A stretch of DNA of 64,000 bases from positions 62,001-126,000 of the forward strand of contig JAVXUO010001770.1 of the NCBI GenBank assembly GCA_033065855.1, given 5' to 3'. The notes beneath the pieces are model-generated. The model was not told the DNA's origin, did not search any database, and worked only from the letters and a program-made list of their open reading frames with translations. The position numbers and the translations under genes were made by a program. This document shows, one piece after another, positions 47,691-59,239 of the stretch (the stretch's first letter is position 1; the number at the start of each line of letters is the position of its first letter). This stretch comes from Escallonia rubra. Taxonomy: Eukaryota; Streptophyta; Magnoliopsida; Escalloniales; Escalloniaceae.

Positions 47691-48984
47691 GTGAGGGGCT
47701 TTTGGGGTTATCAGGGGCAAGTTCAGAAGGGCTATGCTCGAGAAATAGTAATGGGATGCAGGCGGCACTGTTGAAGTTGATGCTTTGCCTCTACTGCTTT
47801 TCTTGGATTTAGACTTAGACTTGGCGGGCTTGTTCCCACATAGCTCGCTAATGAAAGAATGGTTGTCTCTTGGATGAAAATGAATGTAAAGAGTAAGTCA
47901 ATCCTGTTTTGTGTCTATGTAGGTGGACTAATATGGATTCCAAGGCTAAGCCTTATAAGGAGACAATTTGGCTTTCCAGAATTAAGCCCTCAACCCGAGC
48001 CTTATGGCGGGATGTCAAATGACCGCCATCAAACCTAATGCGAAAGCTCTCTGTGATCTATCTCATCCATTGGAAACTCTTGCTGGAATCAACCTTTTCA
48101 CTTCCTCCATACAAACCATGACCGCCATTAAGTTCCATCGTCATAAAACTCTTTAAACATGGAGGTTAGTTGTTATTTTCTTTTGCGGTCATGTATACAC
48201 AGAGTCACGGAATTGTCGTGATCTTTATGTCGTTCGACAAAATCTTGTAATTGCTGCTACAACTCGAGAGTTCAATGAGAAGGGAAGATAACTCCAACTT
48301 GAGGGGGAGTAAACCGGGATTTTGCACATGTTAAATAAGTGCTTAACTTTAGTTTGGAACTTTGGGAAGTGCCGACGAAAATCAAAGTCTAAATTGAGTA
48401 TATTTTTAGTAGATACACCTTCATTAGAGGGGTGGAATCTATTAGAGATCATATATAGGGCCAAAAAGAAGACCAGGTCTTGGTGAAAATCCTGACCGGC
48501 AAACAGTGGCTGCCGTGGATGAGGCAATGATGGCATGGAAAGATATATGCCAGTTTTACTACAGCTTCTTTATACCAATATTTATGTATTCAAAATCTAG
48601 AAACGCGTGATTAGGACGAGCAATTTTTTGTCTGGTGAATGAATCAAATTAACCAAAAAGAAGCCCAATGCAGCCCAGGAAGATACGCTTATGGTCAGTT
48701 TCACTTAACTTTGGCTTACAAGTTTTTTTCCCTTTTTAAAGCAACCGGCAATTCCAGTCTCCAACCAGGCTGCGACGCGACATTAATTAGGCAGTGTAAG
48801 CATGAACCCGAGACCCTTATGAGAGGCATCGCTATAAATACTAAAGCCGCCTGAGAGTTAAGATACAGCAATGCTTCATGATCCAAGTATGTGAAAAATT
48901 CCTAGAGAATGAGATAATAATGCCAATCCTTTAAAATGACTGAATCACTGCATAAAACTCCCTACTGTATGTATGATTATATTT
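47691..48984. other. no gene recognised
   Basis: It contains an ACTTGAGGGGGAGT purine tract (48297-48310) resembling a copia polypurine tract, but no LTR or pol could be tied to it. Confidence 0.3.
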
Positions 48985-49392
48985 TTAATCAATTTTTTCG
49001 TGGTCTCTGGTGTTCTGCTTTAATCCGCTGACACGCCAAACATTTAGCCACAAAGTCCTGCCCAGCGGAGATACCAGATCAATCTCATCAAGGACCTCAT
49101 CAATGCTGAGCCCATTTTTGGCTTCAATATAAAGAACGTATAGCGTCGGTGCACATTTGACTCTGTTATCTTGATTATGATTTCTAATCGTAACTAAATC
49201 TTCCATTTTTGTTTTGATTTGTAAAGAAGAAATTGAAGCAAATGACCTTCTTCCATAAAGAGCCTCAAATGGTGCCATCTGAATGCTAGCGTGATAAATG
49301 TTGTTGTGAGCAAATTCTATCAATGGTAAGGGACTATCCCAATTGGAAGAGCCTAATAAAAGAGACGTCGCAACCCAACGCGGGTCCCTCAC
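48985..49392 (-). pseudogene. gypsy integrase C-terminal fragment
   Basis: WDSPLPLIEFAHNNIYHASI and QMAPFEALYGRR (about 49340-49245) are the conserved end of the gypsy integrase core, where W-D-x-x-L-P-x-x-EFAYN...S-x-x-MAPFE-x-LYGRR is standard. Downstream residues (VLDEIDLVSP) are not family-like, and the upstream catalytic D,D-35-E region is missing. The motif style is chromoviral, so it is probably not part of the Tat-like element around it. Confidence 0.75.
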
Positions 49393-50421
49393 ACAGCCAG
49401 CCTAATCGAAAACCTTGCACAGTCTTTAATGCTTAACAATACCCCAAATTTCAAATTCAAATGATTTGGGTAAGAAAAAGAACCCGTGTCCTTCATTTCA
49501 AAATTATCGGATAAGAATTTCTTTGTTTTTACAACTTGTTCCACCCAGAAAAGTGACACGTGGCATGTCCTTTATCTAAAACTCTCATTCTTTACTCTCT
49601 CATGTGTGTATTATTTTCTCCGATGGGTGGTGACGTGGTAGACTAGATCCCTATTAGTCAGGGGGCAAAAGTACATTTCAACAACTTCACGCATTTAAGG
49701 GGGAACCCGATCCAGAGAAGGCTAAAACGTGGGTGAACCAAAACGAGAAGGTGTTTGACCACATTTTCTAAGCTTATGAAACCAATGTTAGTTAGACACC
49801 ATGTTAGATCACCAGCATTACCCTGCATTTGTATCAACAAATGAGAAATTTTCATCTAAATACTGAGTCGACATCGAAGGATCAAAAAGCAACGTATTGC
49901 CGCCGCTGAGGCAACTATTGGCCTTTTCCATTATCACGTATCAAAGTGACTGTGTTAAGAATCTCTCGTAAAATTTTCACAAGAATCTCTCATAATATGG
50001 ATTTCTGTTTGATGGCATATATCCTAGTCTTTCTACTAGCATCATCTATAAAAGAAACAAAGTAGAGTCCAATATGAAAATAGAATATTTGCCAGGGATT
50101 TTCTAGAACAGGTGCTAGCTTCGATTGGGTTTTCCTCAAAGTGGGTGACGCGTCATGGCTTGAATGGCTTTTATCTTCTCTAGGTATGCCTCAATACCAT
50201 GCTGAGAGACCATAAAGCTTGAAGATGATCACCAAATATAGACCTCCTGACTGAAAGTAGAAAATTCAATGCTACTACACCACCTCCATATAGCTCAAGC
50301 AAACTTGCACCAACGTACCTGCAGCCCCTTCCCCTCGCCCCACGCCGACAGCCCTTTCCCCTCGTCCCATGCCGAGAGCCCCATCCCCTCGCCCCCTGAT
50401 GGGTGGCAAATTACCGAAATG
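49393..50421. other. no gene recognised
   Basis: Mixed sequence. CCCTTCCCCTCGCCCCACGCCGA-type units repeat two to three times at 50325-50400 (a CCCCTCG(C/T)CCC(A/C) motif with about 30-bp period). Confidence 0.35.
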
Positions 50422-50444
50422 CCCCCCCCCCGGGGGGGGGGGGG
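50422..50444. repeat. C10G13 palindromic homopolymer pair
   Basis: Ten C are followed directly by thirteen G. It could fold into a pure G/C hairpin or be a read or assembly artefact. Confidence 0.8.
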
Positions 50445-51142
50445 TCGACGATTACCGGTAACATGAGTGCGACCTGGTCACAGCTCAGGCGTTCGTAACT
50501 TTTAGCAGCAGCGTTACTTGATTCCTCTTTTTTTCCAGAGAAGTATAAAACAAATGAGTCAGACGTGGTGTCCGTGTCTGTGCTAACTAACAGGTATCTC
50601 AATCCAATTGGGTCCCTCAATCAAAGAAAAAGGCAAGGAAGTGCAAGAACTCATCCCAGAGGTGCCCTAGTGCCGTCTCCGTGTCACATGCCCCGACAAG
50701 ATGCCTGTCTCCACGACACCTGTCGTCGTGCCCGAGCGCCCTCTCCCCTCCTCATGATTGACCAATAACGCTAAATGGGACTAAATCCTAACGGGTTCAG
50801 CCCCGTTCGAAAACATTCGCGATCCTTCGACCCCGAACTCAAATTAAAGATCAAGCAAATGCAGGTTTCTCCTTTTACATGTGGATCAGACACCTTAGAG
50901 CTCTTCCCGGCTGCTGTCGACGAGGCCCCGAGTGCCAGAGCCCAAGAGTTACAGGGGATAAACTAGTACAGATAAACATGTCCCCCCGGAGGGGGACTTT
51001 ACACAAACTGAATCGTTAACACGAGGGGATAATAATTATGTGGACGCAAGGGCGAACCACATCTGGGATAGACTGCTCTCACATCCCAAGTTGAAGTTAA
51101 ACAAATGGGACCGTAATGTGCTAGTAGGAAATTGAGAGAAAG

Positions 51143-51173
<31 letters not shown>

Positions 51174-52346
51174 TCTCACATAAATCGATCGTTTTTTTTT
51201 TTGTGAGTATTTTTAGAATCTTTAGATTATGAAATCACTCTTCTCAATGAGCAAGGCTCTGTCTACCATTTCGTAATAGTCATCAATATTGAGAGCTCTG
51301 TGTCATAGAAACTGATAAGATTAGCTACTGCCGAGGCAGGGATCCAACCAACCTAAACACACCAGCCACCGCTCAAGCAGGTCCGATTACGCCTAATCCT
51401 AAATGGAATGTAACGATGTAGGGATCCATATGTAAACATAGTATCTATTTAGATACGCTTAAATGACCCTTTCTGAGGAAGGGTTGTAGAAGTTATTTGG
51501 CTCACATTCATGACACTCGCGTAACCGGAGTCAAGCTAAAGGACGTCCCTGTGTCATAGGTTTATATACGTGACTAAGCCAGACGATAGTTAATGCTGCC
51601 CCATACCATCCGGGTCTGCATGTATAGTGCATTGTGTGTGAGTGAGCTGGGTACATGTGCTTGTGTGTATACGGGATTGTCTTTATGGGCGAAGAGGAGA
51701 TCGATCTTATTCTATTTTAAGGAAGACCAACGGCCAGTACGTAGCTCACAGTGGAACACTACAGTAACCGCGAGAGATTGATGAATTGAGAATGCTAGGG
51801 GCCGAGAAAGCTATCGATGTTCACATCGGTACGGAAGCGAGAACAAGAAAAACGGGGATAATCATCAACAAAAAATAGAATACTTATATAACTATAACCG
51901 AATTCTATATAATGTTAGATGTCCATACATTCGAATAGATCAAAAACAAAGGTTCCAGCGGAACTAGGCGCCAAAAAAGAGCATAATTATGTCAAGGATC
52001 TTTTGATATTTGCTACCAGTAGAGTTTTCTCGGAGTTGGTTAGATCTACAGTCAGGTACCTTCTCTGGTCCAGGGGAGCCCCCCAGAGTTCGATGGGAAG
52101 CAAGTCAATGTCTTCTTTCTCTACATGAAGACACAGGGTTCACTTTCACACCCAATGCTCTGTTTTGCATGTAACTTGGTTTGGTTGAGCCTTGGTTCTT
52201 TTTGATGTTCAGATTCAATTCACCAATATGATTCCATATGGTGTTGTGCAGGACCACCCTAGTCACGCGAGTCGTCGCCACTAGCCCCAGGGAAAAGCAC
52301 CACCGCCGTCGCCGAGTCCTCTCCCTTGCGCGAACGAATTGTAAGG
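50445..52346. other. unassigned sequence of mixed origin
   Basis: Less AT-rich than most of the window and not matching the other repeat families here. No reading frame shows a known family. It holds the 30-base 18S-like piece at 51143-51172. The compositional break suggests inserted DNA of another origin, possibly filler or organelle-derived, but I recognise no organelle gene. Confidence 0.3.
51143..51172 (-). rRNA. 30-base fragment identical to nuclear 18S rRNA (antisense)
   Basis: The plus strand starts CCGTCAATTCCTTTAAGTTT and runs on through CAGCCTTGCG. This is the reverse complement of the universally conserved 18S segment used as a SSU primer region; TTTAAGTTT rather than TTTGAGTTT points to the nuclear, not plastid or mitochondrial, gene. 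Flanks on both sides do not match 18S. Confidence 0.6.
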
Positions 52347-53063
52347 TCAAGATGCTGCAAGAATTGACCTACACAAAGCCAGCTTCCTGCTGCTCGTACT
52401 ACGCCAACACCCCCAAGAAGTGCCAGTGGCAGAAGGACGTCGACTGTCAGGAAAGGTCGACTGGAGAAAGTCAGGGGTATGACTAGTGTTCAGGTGTCTC
52501 CTGACCATGTTAAGGTTAGGTTCTCTCTCAATTAAGTCATGAGTCTCCGAAGTACTCAGAGCAAGAGTAAGGCGTCGCTCTGGGGATTGAGGTGCCGCGA
52601 GTCCCACTACCAAATGTCTGAAAGACCAAGGCAGCGGTAGTTGGGACACTGGGACCTAGGCACTATCCAGAACTAACCGAGGCCCTGAAGGCTGCATTTG
52701 AACAGGAAGGGCCAACCCTGGAGCTTGAAATGACACGGGGTGAGTAGTAAGCACAGGGTGGAGAGCTCTCTGAGGCCTTGAGCAGTTGGCGACTGTAAAG
52801 TCAAGACTTGGATTGGTTTCTACATTTCTAAGATGACAGCCATTAGAGAAGATTAAGAGTCTTGGAGTTCAGTGATGGTAAGAGTAAGGTGTTGGTTTGT
52901 GGCATTGACTATCACGACCACATTGGGTGCATCCGTCTCAGGGAGAGGCTGAAGTTAGTTATGGCCAGTCTCCTCTTGGTCATCGAGGTGATGCTCCTCT
53001 TGGATGGCTGGGTTGAGCCTTTGGTTGGTAGTCTTGGTAGCCCTGCGTTGCTAAGGCATGGTT
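52347..53063 (-). pseudogene. possible N-terminal gag/leader of the Tat-like element
   Basis: It lies just downstream of the primer site on the minus strand. Frames are Pro/Gln/Ser-rich and broken (ATG near 53095, stops after about 40 codons, then an open stretch 52649-52347). This placement and composition suit a disordered gag N-terminus, but no diagnostic motif is present. Confidence 0.3.
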
Positions 53064-53110
53064 GCTTGGATGTGTCAAGCAAGGAACGAACTGCATTGCG
53101 ATGCTCACCT

Positions 53111-53127
53111 CTCTAGCAGAGTCACCA
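53111..53127 (-). promoter_or_regulatory. Tat-like element primer binding site
   Basis: The minus strand reads TGGTGACTCTGCTAGAG starting six bases after the LTR end (53134). This is close to the TGGCGACTC-type site I associate with Tat/Ogre-lineage plant gypsy elements. It sets the element's orientation as minus. Confidence 0.6.
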
Positions 53128-53133
53128 AAATAA

Positions 53134-54650
53134 TGCCAAAGAATTGGGTTCGCAGTCGACATGGAGGTGCCACAAGGAATGCAGTCCGAGTCAAATGCCA
53201 AGTATGCTGATATGGGACACAGCAAGGGCAGAGACCAAGGGCTTCCCAGATAGAGCCTGAGGATGGTAGTACTACGAGGGCGATAGAGCGAGGTGAATAC
53301 ACAATAGTAGTTATGATCCAATGCTTAGTTCCAAAGTCAAGGTCCTGTATTTTTATCCCTCTAGAATTCTAGAGTGAGAAAGTGAGTTCTGAAAATGTAA
53401 AAAAAGTCCCAAATGAATTCTCAAGACCCCTACTATAGAGGTTGGGATGATGATGTCATCAACCGACACGTGGTGCTCCCCGGGAATGACACATCACTGA
53501 GGGGTCCACAGCTGCCGGTACTCCACGGACATATCGAATCGCATATTCACCTAGCCTGCCCCGCATAGCGTCACTCTATCTGTCTAGAAAGATTGGCTTC
53601 CACAGCGCTGGTGTGGCTAGAGAACCTCATTGACCTAGCCACCAATCCAAGCCCTTGCAGAGTCCCACAGGCCTGGCAGCGGTGGGGAAGACTTGACACC
53701 CAACTGCTAGGTAAACTAGGCGTGACGCCCTCAGGAAACTTGCTCCCATGTCAGAGTGACCCAGAGGTCATAGTCCTTAGAGGTGCCGATGAAAGTACCC
53801 AATGCCAGAGCATGTAGGCTAGTCATGCAGACACCCTGATGGAGATAGTGCCCTGAAGGATTCTCTAATCACCTGGGCCAAGGTAGCATCTCGGAGGAGC
53901 CATTTACCTGACGGAAGGGGAGTCTTCATGCCGAAGCACTTAGAGCACCCTGGAGAAAATAGTGTCCTAGAGGAGTTGCCAGTCCCTGCAGGTGAGTCCT
54001 TATGCCGGAGCACTTGGGTAGTGTCCTGGAGGAGTCGCCTACCTAATGGGCAAATGTAGCATCCTGGAGGAGCCGTCTACCTGGTGGAAAAGGAATCTTC
54101 ATGCCGGAGCACTTAGAGCTCCCTGACGGAGATAGTGTCCTGGAGTAGTTGCATATCGCTACAGGATGTTGCACACTCCGGGGAGTGGGTAGAAGAATGT
54201 TCCACTAGCTACACATAGTGTGGTGAAAGAATGGACTAACGCAGAGGTGTGGTAGTGTGACAGAATGCCAGGGGGCGCGACTGTATAAACAGCACGGCGC
54301 ATGGGCGCGATAGAGTGAGTGTGGTGCTGGCGACATGGTAGTGTGACAGAGAGCGGGGGCACTACTGTATCAGCAGCGCGACGCATAGGCGTGGCAGAGT
54401 GTGTATGGTGCTAGGGGCACGATAATGTGATAGAGAGTCTAGGGGCGCAGCTGTATCTGCGACGCGGTGCATGGGCGTGGCGGACTATGTGAAGGGCTGG
54501 GGGCATGGTAGTGTGACAGAGAGCCAGGTGGTGCGACTGTATCAGTGGCGCGGCAATTAGGGCGTGGCAGAATGTTGAGTGCCGGGGGCACGGTAGAGTG
54601 ATAGAGAGCCAGGGTGCGCGACCGTATTAGTGGCGGGTGCGTGGGCACGA
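53134..54650 (-). repeat. Tat-like element, right (5') LTR
   Basis: The left edge TGCCAAAG matches that of the 42639 copy. After the common 700-bp part it holds a series of CCTGGAGGAG(T/C)(C)G(C/T)C units (about 53840-54150) and then an 85-bp array (54240-54650). The outer (right) border could not be fixed; sequence to about 54870 has similar composition. Confidence 0.65.
54240..54650. repeat. 85-bp minisatellite within the LTR, about five units
   Basis: The anchor (G/A)TGTGA(C/T)AGA or GAGTGATAGA starts at 54255, 54341, 54425, 54511 and 54596, giving periods of 86, 84, 86 and 85. Units contain GGGGGC(A/G)C, GTAT(C/T)AG and GCGCGGC blocks. The matching part of the left LTR has only two to three units. 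Confidence 0.85.
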
Positions 54651-55193
54651 TGGAGTCCGTGCGAAGATGGGCGTCGCAGAGATGGCGCATGGACGTGGGT
54701 GAAGAGTTGTAGAGTCGGTGCGCGGGTGACTGGTGTCGCAAAGACAACGCACGTGCAACGGGGGTCACAGAGTCGGCACGCTGGTGTGAGCGATGGGCAT
54801 CACAAAGACGGCGCGCGGGCGACGGGCATCGTGGATGATGCAAGGCCAATGGAGAGCAAGCATGCATTAGTGAATGAGGTGATCAACCCCTTGAATGGGA
54901 AGGTGGCCGACCTCACCGTTTGAGTTGGCGTAAGTTGGGATGTGCAGAGCACGTTTAGCAAGGAGAAAATGCACGTGACATGATCGTGCATCGTTTTGAC
55001 TGGTCTGAAGCATTAAAAAATTGACTTTTGACAACATCAACGTGTCGCGCAAAATGGGACCCCTAATGGGCCCTTGAGTGCTGCCAAAGTTGGTTGGGGA
55101 CATAACTTTTCATCATTAAGACTGCTTAACCTCAAAATTTAAGCAAAGTTTTGGTAGAACACTATAACTCCAATATAAATTCAAGGGATAATT
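54651..55193. other. GC-rich then AT-rich flank, nothing recognised
   Basis: 54660-54830 continues GC-rich with GTCGCA(A/G)AGA(C/T)(A/G)(A/G)CGCA repeats (about 54673, 54735, 54798). Long frames on both strands here are compositional. Confidence 0.35.
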
Positions 55194-55402
55194 ACAGCAG
55201 TGTCTCTGAGATTTGGGTGAAATTACAGTCAAGAATATTAAGTTTTAAAATGTAACATACCATGACCAAAAACATTAAAAATGTAACACTTCTGTCCACC
55301 GTTAGCGTTCCATCCAAAAAGTGTATTATTTTTATGATGGCATCATTATATATTTTAAAAATGATAATACTACCCTTGTACAGTGTATACTAAATAAATT
55401 TA

Positions 55403-56762
55403 AGGGTTAAATACACGTTAGTACCCTAAAACTATCACAAAGTCTCACTTGAGGGTCCCAAAATTTAATTTTTACACCTAAGGGCCTACAACTCCAAATT
55501 TGCAATAAGTAAAGACATCTGTCCAAATTCCTAACAATCTAGCCCTTTCCGTCAGGGGTAAGTTTGGGATTCCATATTTGGTATTTGGTAATTCCTAACT
55601 AGGGTTACAAACATTTTTGCAATTATTTGGTAAACATCTAGATTACCATTGCTAACCAGGGGTGCAGCGCAGGGCTGTCGGCAGGGAGGGCAGGGGTGAT
55701 GAAGGAGGGAAGAGAGGGAGAAGAGCGATGGGGCATGGGGGATGTCGGCGATGGGGAGATACATCAGTGAGGCCGTAGAGACGACGACGACGCTAAGGGG
55801 TGCGGCGCGGGGCTACCGACAGGGAGGGGAGATAATGAAGGATGGAAGAGAAGGAGAATGGCGACAGGGTGTAGGGGATGTCGGCGATGGGGAGGTGCGT
55901 CAGTGAGGCCGTAGAAGGGACGACGATGCTAAGGGGTGAGGCGCGGGGCCGCCGGCGAAGAGGGGGATGATGAAGGATGAAAGAGAGGGAGAATGGCGAC
56001 GGGGTGTGGGGGATGCTAGCGATGGGAAGGTGCGTCACTGAGGCCGTAGAGGTGACGACGGCGCTAAGGGGTGTGGCGTGAGGCTACCGGTGGGGTGGGG
56101 GGATGATGAAGGATGGAAGATAGGGAGAATGGCAACAGGGTGTGGGGGATGCCGACGATGGGGAGGTGCGTTAGTGAGGCCGTAGAGGCGACGACGGCGC
56201 TAAGGGGTGCGGCGCGGGGCTGTCGGTGAGGAGGGGGGATGATGAAGGATGGAAGAGAGGGAGAAGGGCGATGGGGTGTAGGGGATGCCGGCGATGGGGA
56301 GGTGTGTCAGTGAGACCATAGGGGCGGCGGCGACACCAAGGGTTGCGGCGCGAAGAAGGAGATGAGGGATTAGGGTTTTTTGGATTAGGGTTGAGAGAGA
56401 GAAATAGAGGCAGTGTGCGGGTCGAATGGATGGATCGGGCAATGGGTTACGGGTCTAGGATTGAATCCTGGCCTTGTTAAAGGAAGAGATGCGCGAATGG
56501 GTCACGAGCGGGTCGGGCGGGTTCTGCCCTATGTTTTCCTTTGAGTTTGTTTTTTTTTTTTGTTGCAGCCCTAAGGGGATTTCTCAAATATGGAATCCCA
56601 AAATTACCCCTGAAGGAAATGGCTAGATCGTTAGGAATTTGGACGGATGTCCTTACTTATTGCAAATTTGGAGTTGCAGGCCCTTATATGTAAAAATTAA
56701 ACTTTGGGACCCTCAAGTGAGACTTTGTAGTAGTTTCAGGGTACAAACGTGTATTTAACCCT
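55403..56762. mobile_element. inner Mutator-like (Pack-MULE-like) element, 1360 bp
   Basis: Inverted repeats 55403-55580 and 56585-56762 (178 bp, about 90% identical by eye) start AGGGTTAAATACACGTT. They are flanked by the seven-base direct repeat AAATTTA (55396-55402 and 56763-56769), shorter than the usual nine for Mutator. There is no transposase. The interior holds a GC-rich minisatellite and, on the minus strand, a sequence like a plant 5' UTR plus coding start, so the element seems to have captured a gene fragment. Confidence 0.85.
55640..56360 (-). repeat. 135-136 bp GC-rich minisatellite from a captured coding-like fragment
   Basis: The anchor GATG(T/C)(C/T)(G/A)GCGATGGG lies at 55741, 55877, 56012, 56148 and 56284 (periods 136, 135, 136, 136). 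On the minus strand each unit encodes a similar peptide of about 45 residues (THLPIA.IP.TPSPFSLS..LHH), but the 136-base steps shift the frame between units, so open stretches are short (55764-55552, 56038-55793, 56442-56200). The first unit begins at an ATG (56319-56317) preceded by AACCCTAATCC-rich, CT-rich sequence resembling a plant 5' UTR (56400-56340). Confidence 0.8.
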
Positions 56763-57076
56763 AAATTTAAAAATCTGAAAATTAAGATTTCAAACCCTAA
56801 TTTGAAAATTAAGGTTTGAAAAAACCATAATTTTCAAAACTCTGATTTGAAAACACTCGTGGAAGGGAGTTGGAGAGACAAAATGGGGGTAGGGGGGGGG
56901 TGGGGGAGAGAGAGGATAATCTCATTTATCTTCTAACTTAAGGGCAATTATTTTTATAAATACTTTAGGATTTTTAAGATTCCATTTGGTCAACGGATAT
57001 AAGTGTAATTTGTTCAAACTAATGGACACGCCTGTAATTACACCCTAACCTCAGGGACATTGTTGTAATTATCCCT

Positions 57077-59239
57077 AACTTCAAATATCGAATATCGTAT
57101 TGCCTTAGAAAATCTTAAAAAGATTGTCAAAAAAGCGTCGAACATGACCTTGAAATAAAATAATTAAAACCCACTATAACACTTTGTTATCTATGTTTAA
57201 AGTTAATTTCACATTTTAAAAGTGTGGTTATTTGAAAGAATGTAAGATAAGCATGCTTCCATTTCTATTCCAAAGCCTATTTTTATGGCAAGCTTTTGAG
57301 TAACTTACTGAGGTAAACACCATTATTACTTACTAAATAGATTGAGCCTTTCATTAACCTTCCTTTGTGACTTTTAATTTTCAAGGGAGAGGGCGTAATT
57401 GATCTATTATTTATTTACTTAATCAGGAAATGTTTGTAAAATGCAAATTTTATTGATCAATGACGTGCATCATAAAGGAAAATTAGAAATATGCCTCACT
57501 ATATGGATAGAAGATTGATAAAAACTTTATTTAACTGTTAGTAAGTAAATGAATAATCAAAGAATAGTTTTTTCTATGATTTCATGAGCATTTTATTTCT
57601 TAAGCTATCTTTTCTAAGAAAATAGAACTGATACTTGCAATACTATAAAGTATAGAAACTTTCTTATTTATTCATTGGATTATTCACTTTTTGAATACTT
57701 TATTTTAGACCTCTAAATCTTACTTTAAAGTGCAATTCAACATTAATATTATTCGTTATTATGAAGAATAGGAAGAAAATTGAGTAATCATAGAATCATC
57801 TTTATGTGATCTAAGCATAAATTCTTATTCATATCGTGCCCTACTGCATTCAACATATCATAATACAAAATCAATACCTCAAACTCTAAAGGTTCACCTC
57901 TTCAACTGATTGAGTTATTATGATTTAATTTAATTAATAGAGCTTAAATAAACATTAAATACAAAAAAAAAATCTAATAGTATGTGAAATAAAAATTAAG
58001 ACTGAGAATAAATGTTATAGCTCGTAAGTCCAAGATGACTTAGCCAAGCCCACTAGAGAATGCCATCTTTAGTCATTATAAAAAATTTCATGATAAGACT
58101 TCGGGGCATGGGTGAACGGGTTAGATTGTAGGAGGTAAGGTAAAAGTCTTATAAAAGTGTCCATATAGGTTTTCAAGCGAGTCTGGGAAACTGTTTTATA
58201 TACTCTTCAATCAATAAATGAATTTATTAGGAAATGTATGACTATAATCACCTAAGTATCCTATATGATATGAACTCAATCTTTTTGCAATGTTTGTACA
58301 TAACACTACGACACTTCTATAATAAGTTATAACAATTATATGTAGAATGTATACATAAATTAGGCCTTAAATTTGACTACTAACATCTCAAAAGCACTTT
58401 AAAACAACAACATAAAATATCACCAAGGTGAATTATGAAGATCATATGTGAAACTTTAAGAAAAATACTTCACAAGATAAAAGATTTCTTTTTTTTTTTA
58501 AATTATTAAACCTTAATATTTCACAATGTTACATAGGGTAAAAATAGTCATCACTTTATAACCGTTTAACCTTAATCATACGCAAAGCTTTTGCTGAACA
58601 GTCTGAAATTTTTATGATAAATAAAAATAGTCATTAGCACTACAATACACACATGTTGCTAAATTAATTGTCTTTGAAAATCTTCAAAGTTGCATCAAAA
58701 GATATGGTGAAAAATATTCAGACATGACATGGAAGAAAAACCAGTAACACCGATATTGTCAATCAAGGGGGGCCCTTGACTGACATGTGTGCCGATTTTT
58801 CTTAATTAGTTCCAACTGTGTATCCCCCGGACATATATACCAGACTTTGGACGGTTGATCGTCTTGAGAGGTTAGGAGTGCATCGATATTTCAGACACGA
58901 GATAGAGAGCATTCTAGAGGAGATATATAGGTGAGCCGAATTGTTCAAGTTCGAACAACAACTCATGAATTTCCTATTATGAGAAGCTCAGTTTGCCTAA
59001 CTATACAAACAGGTCCTGGGTGCAGAGAGCGAAGATACATTCTCAAACATTGCTTGCTGCACCATGGCATTTTGGCTACTATGAAAGAATGAATTCCAAG
59101 TTTCATCACGTTAACCGTTCACTACGTCTTCTAGTGTTGAACTTTCTATGTTTATGGCTTGTGAAACCAACTAGGGCAAGGTGCCGGTGACTTGGCAGTA
59201 CTCAATGAGCAAAAAACAAATTCTTTGGTTTCGTAAGCT
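57077..59239. other. AT-rich intergenic, one family-C repeat copy
   Basis: No gene is recognised. A copy of the family-C repeat is at 58362-58510 (see 39770-40600). Confidence 0.4.

Larger units (their letters stand above)
55194..57076. mobile_element. outer Mutator-like/MITE-type element
   Basis: The ends AGGGATAATTACAGCAGTGT (from 55194) and its reverse (to 57076) are inverted repeats of roughly 90 bp with many differences. The termini match a motif common to plant Mutator-like MITEs. No transposase is present. Most of the interior is a second element (55403-56762). A clean nine-base target duplication is not visible (AATTCA against AACTTCA). Confidence 0.6.

Noticed and set aside
48297..48310. 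Purine tract ACTTGAGGGGGAGT as the edge of a copia LTR
   Set aside because: No RNase H upstream and no LTR pair could be found around it.
54439..54923. Long frames on both strands (142 and 97 codons)
   Set aside because: They lie in GC-rich minisatellite and its flank; both strands are open because stops are depleted by composition.
55640..56360. CRISPR-like regular array
   Set aside because: The 135-136 bp units are contiguous with no unique spacers, and this is plant nuclear DNA: a minisatellite.
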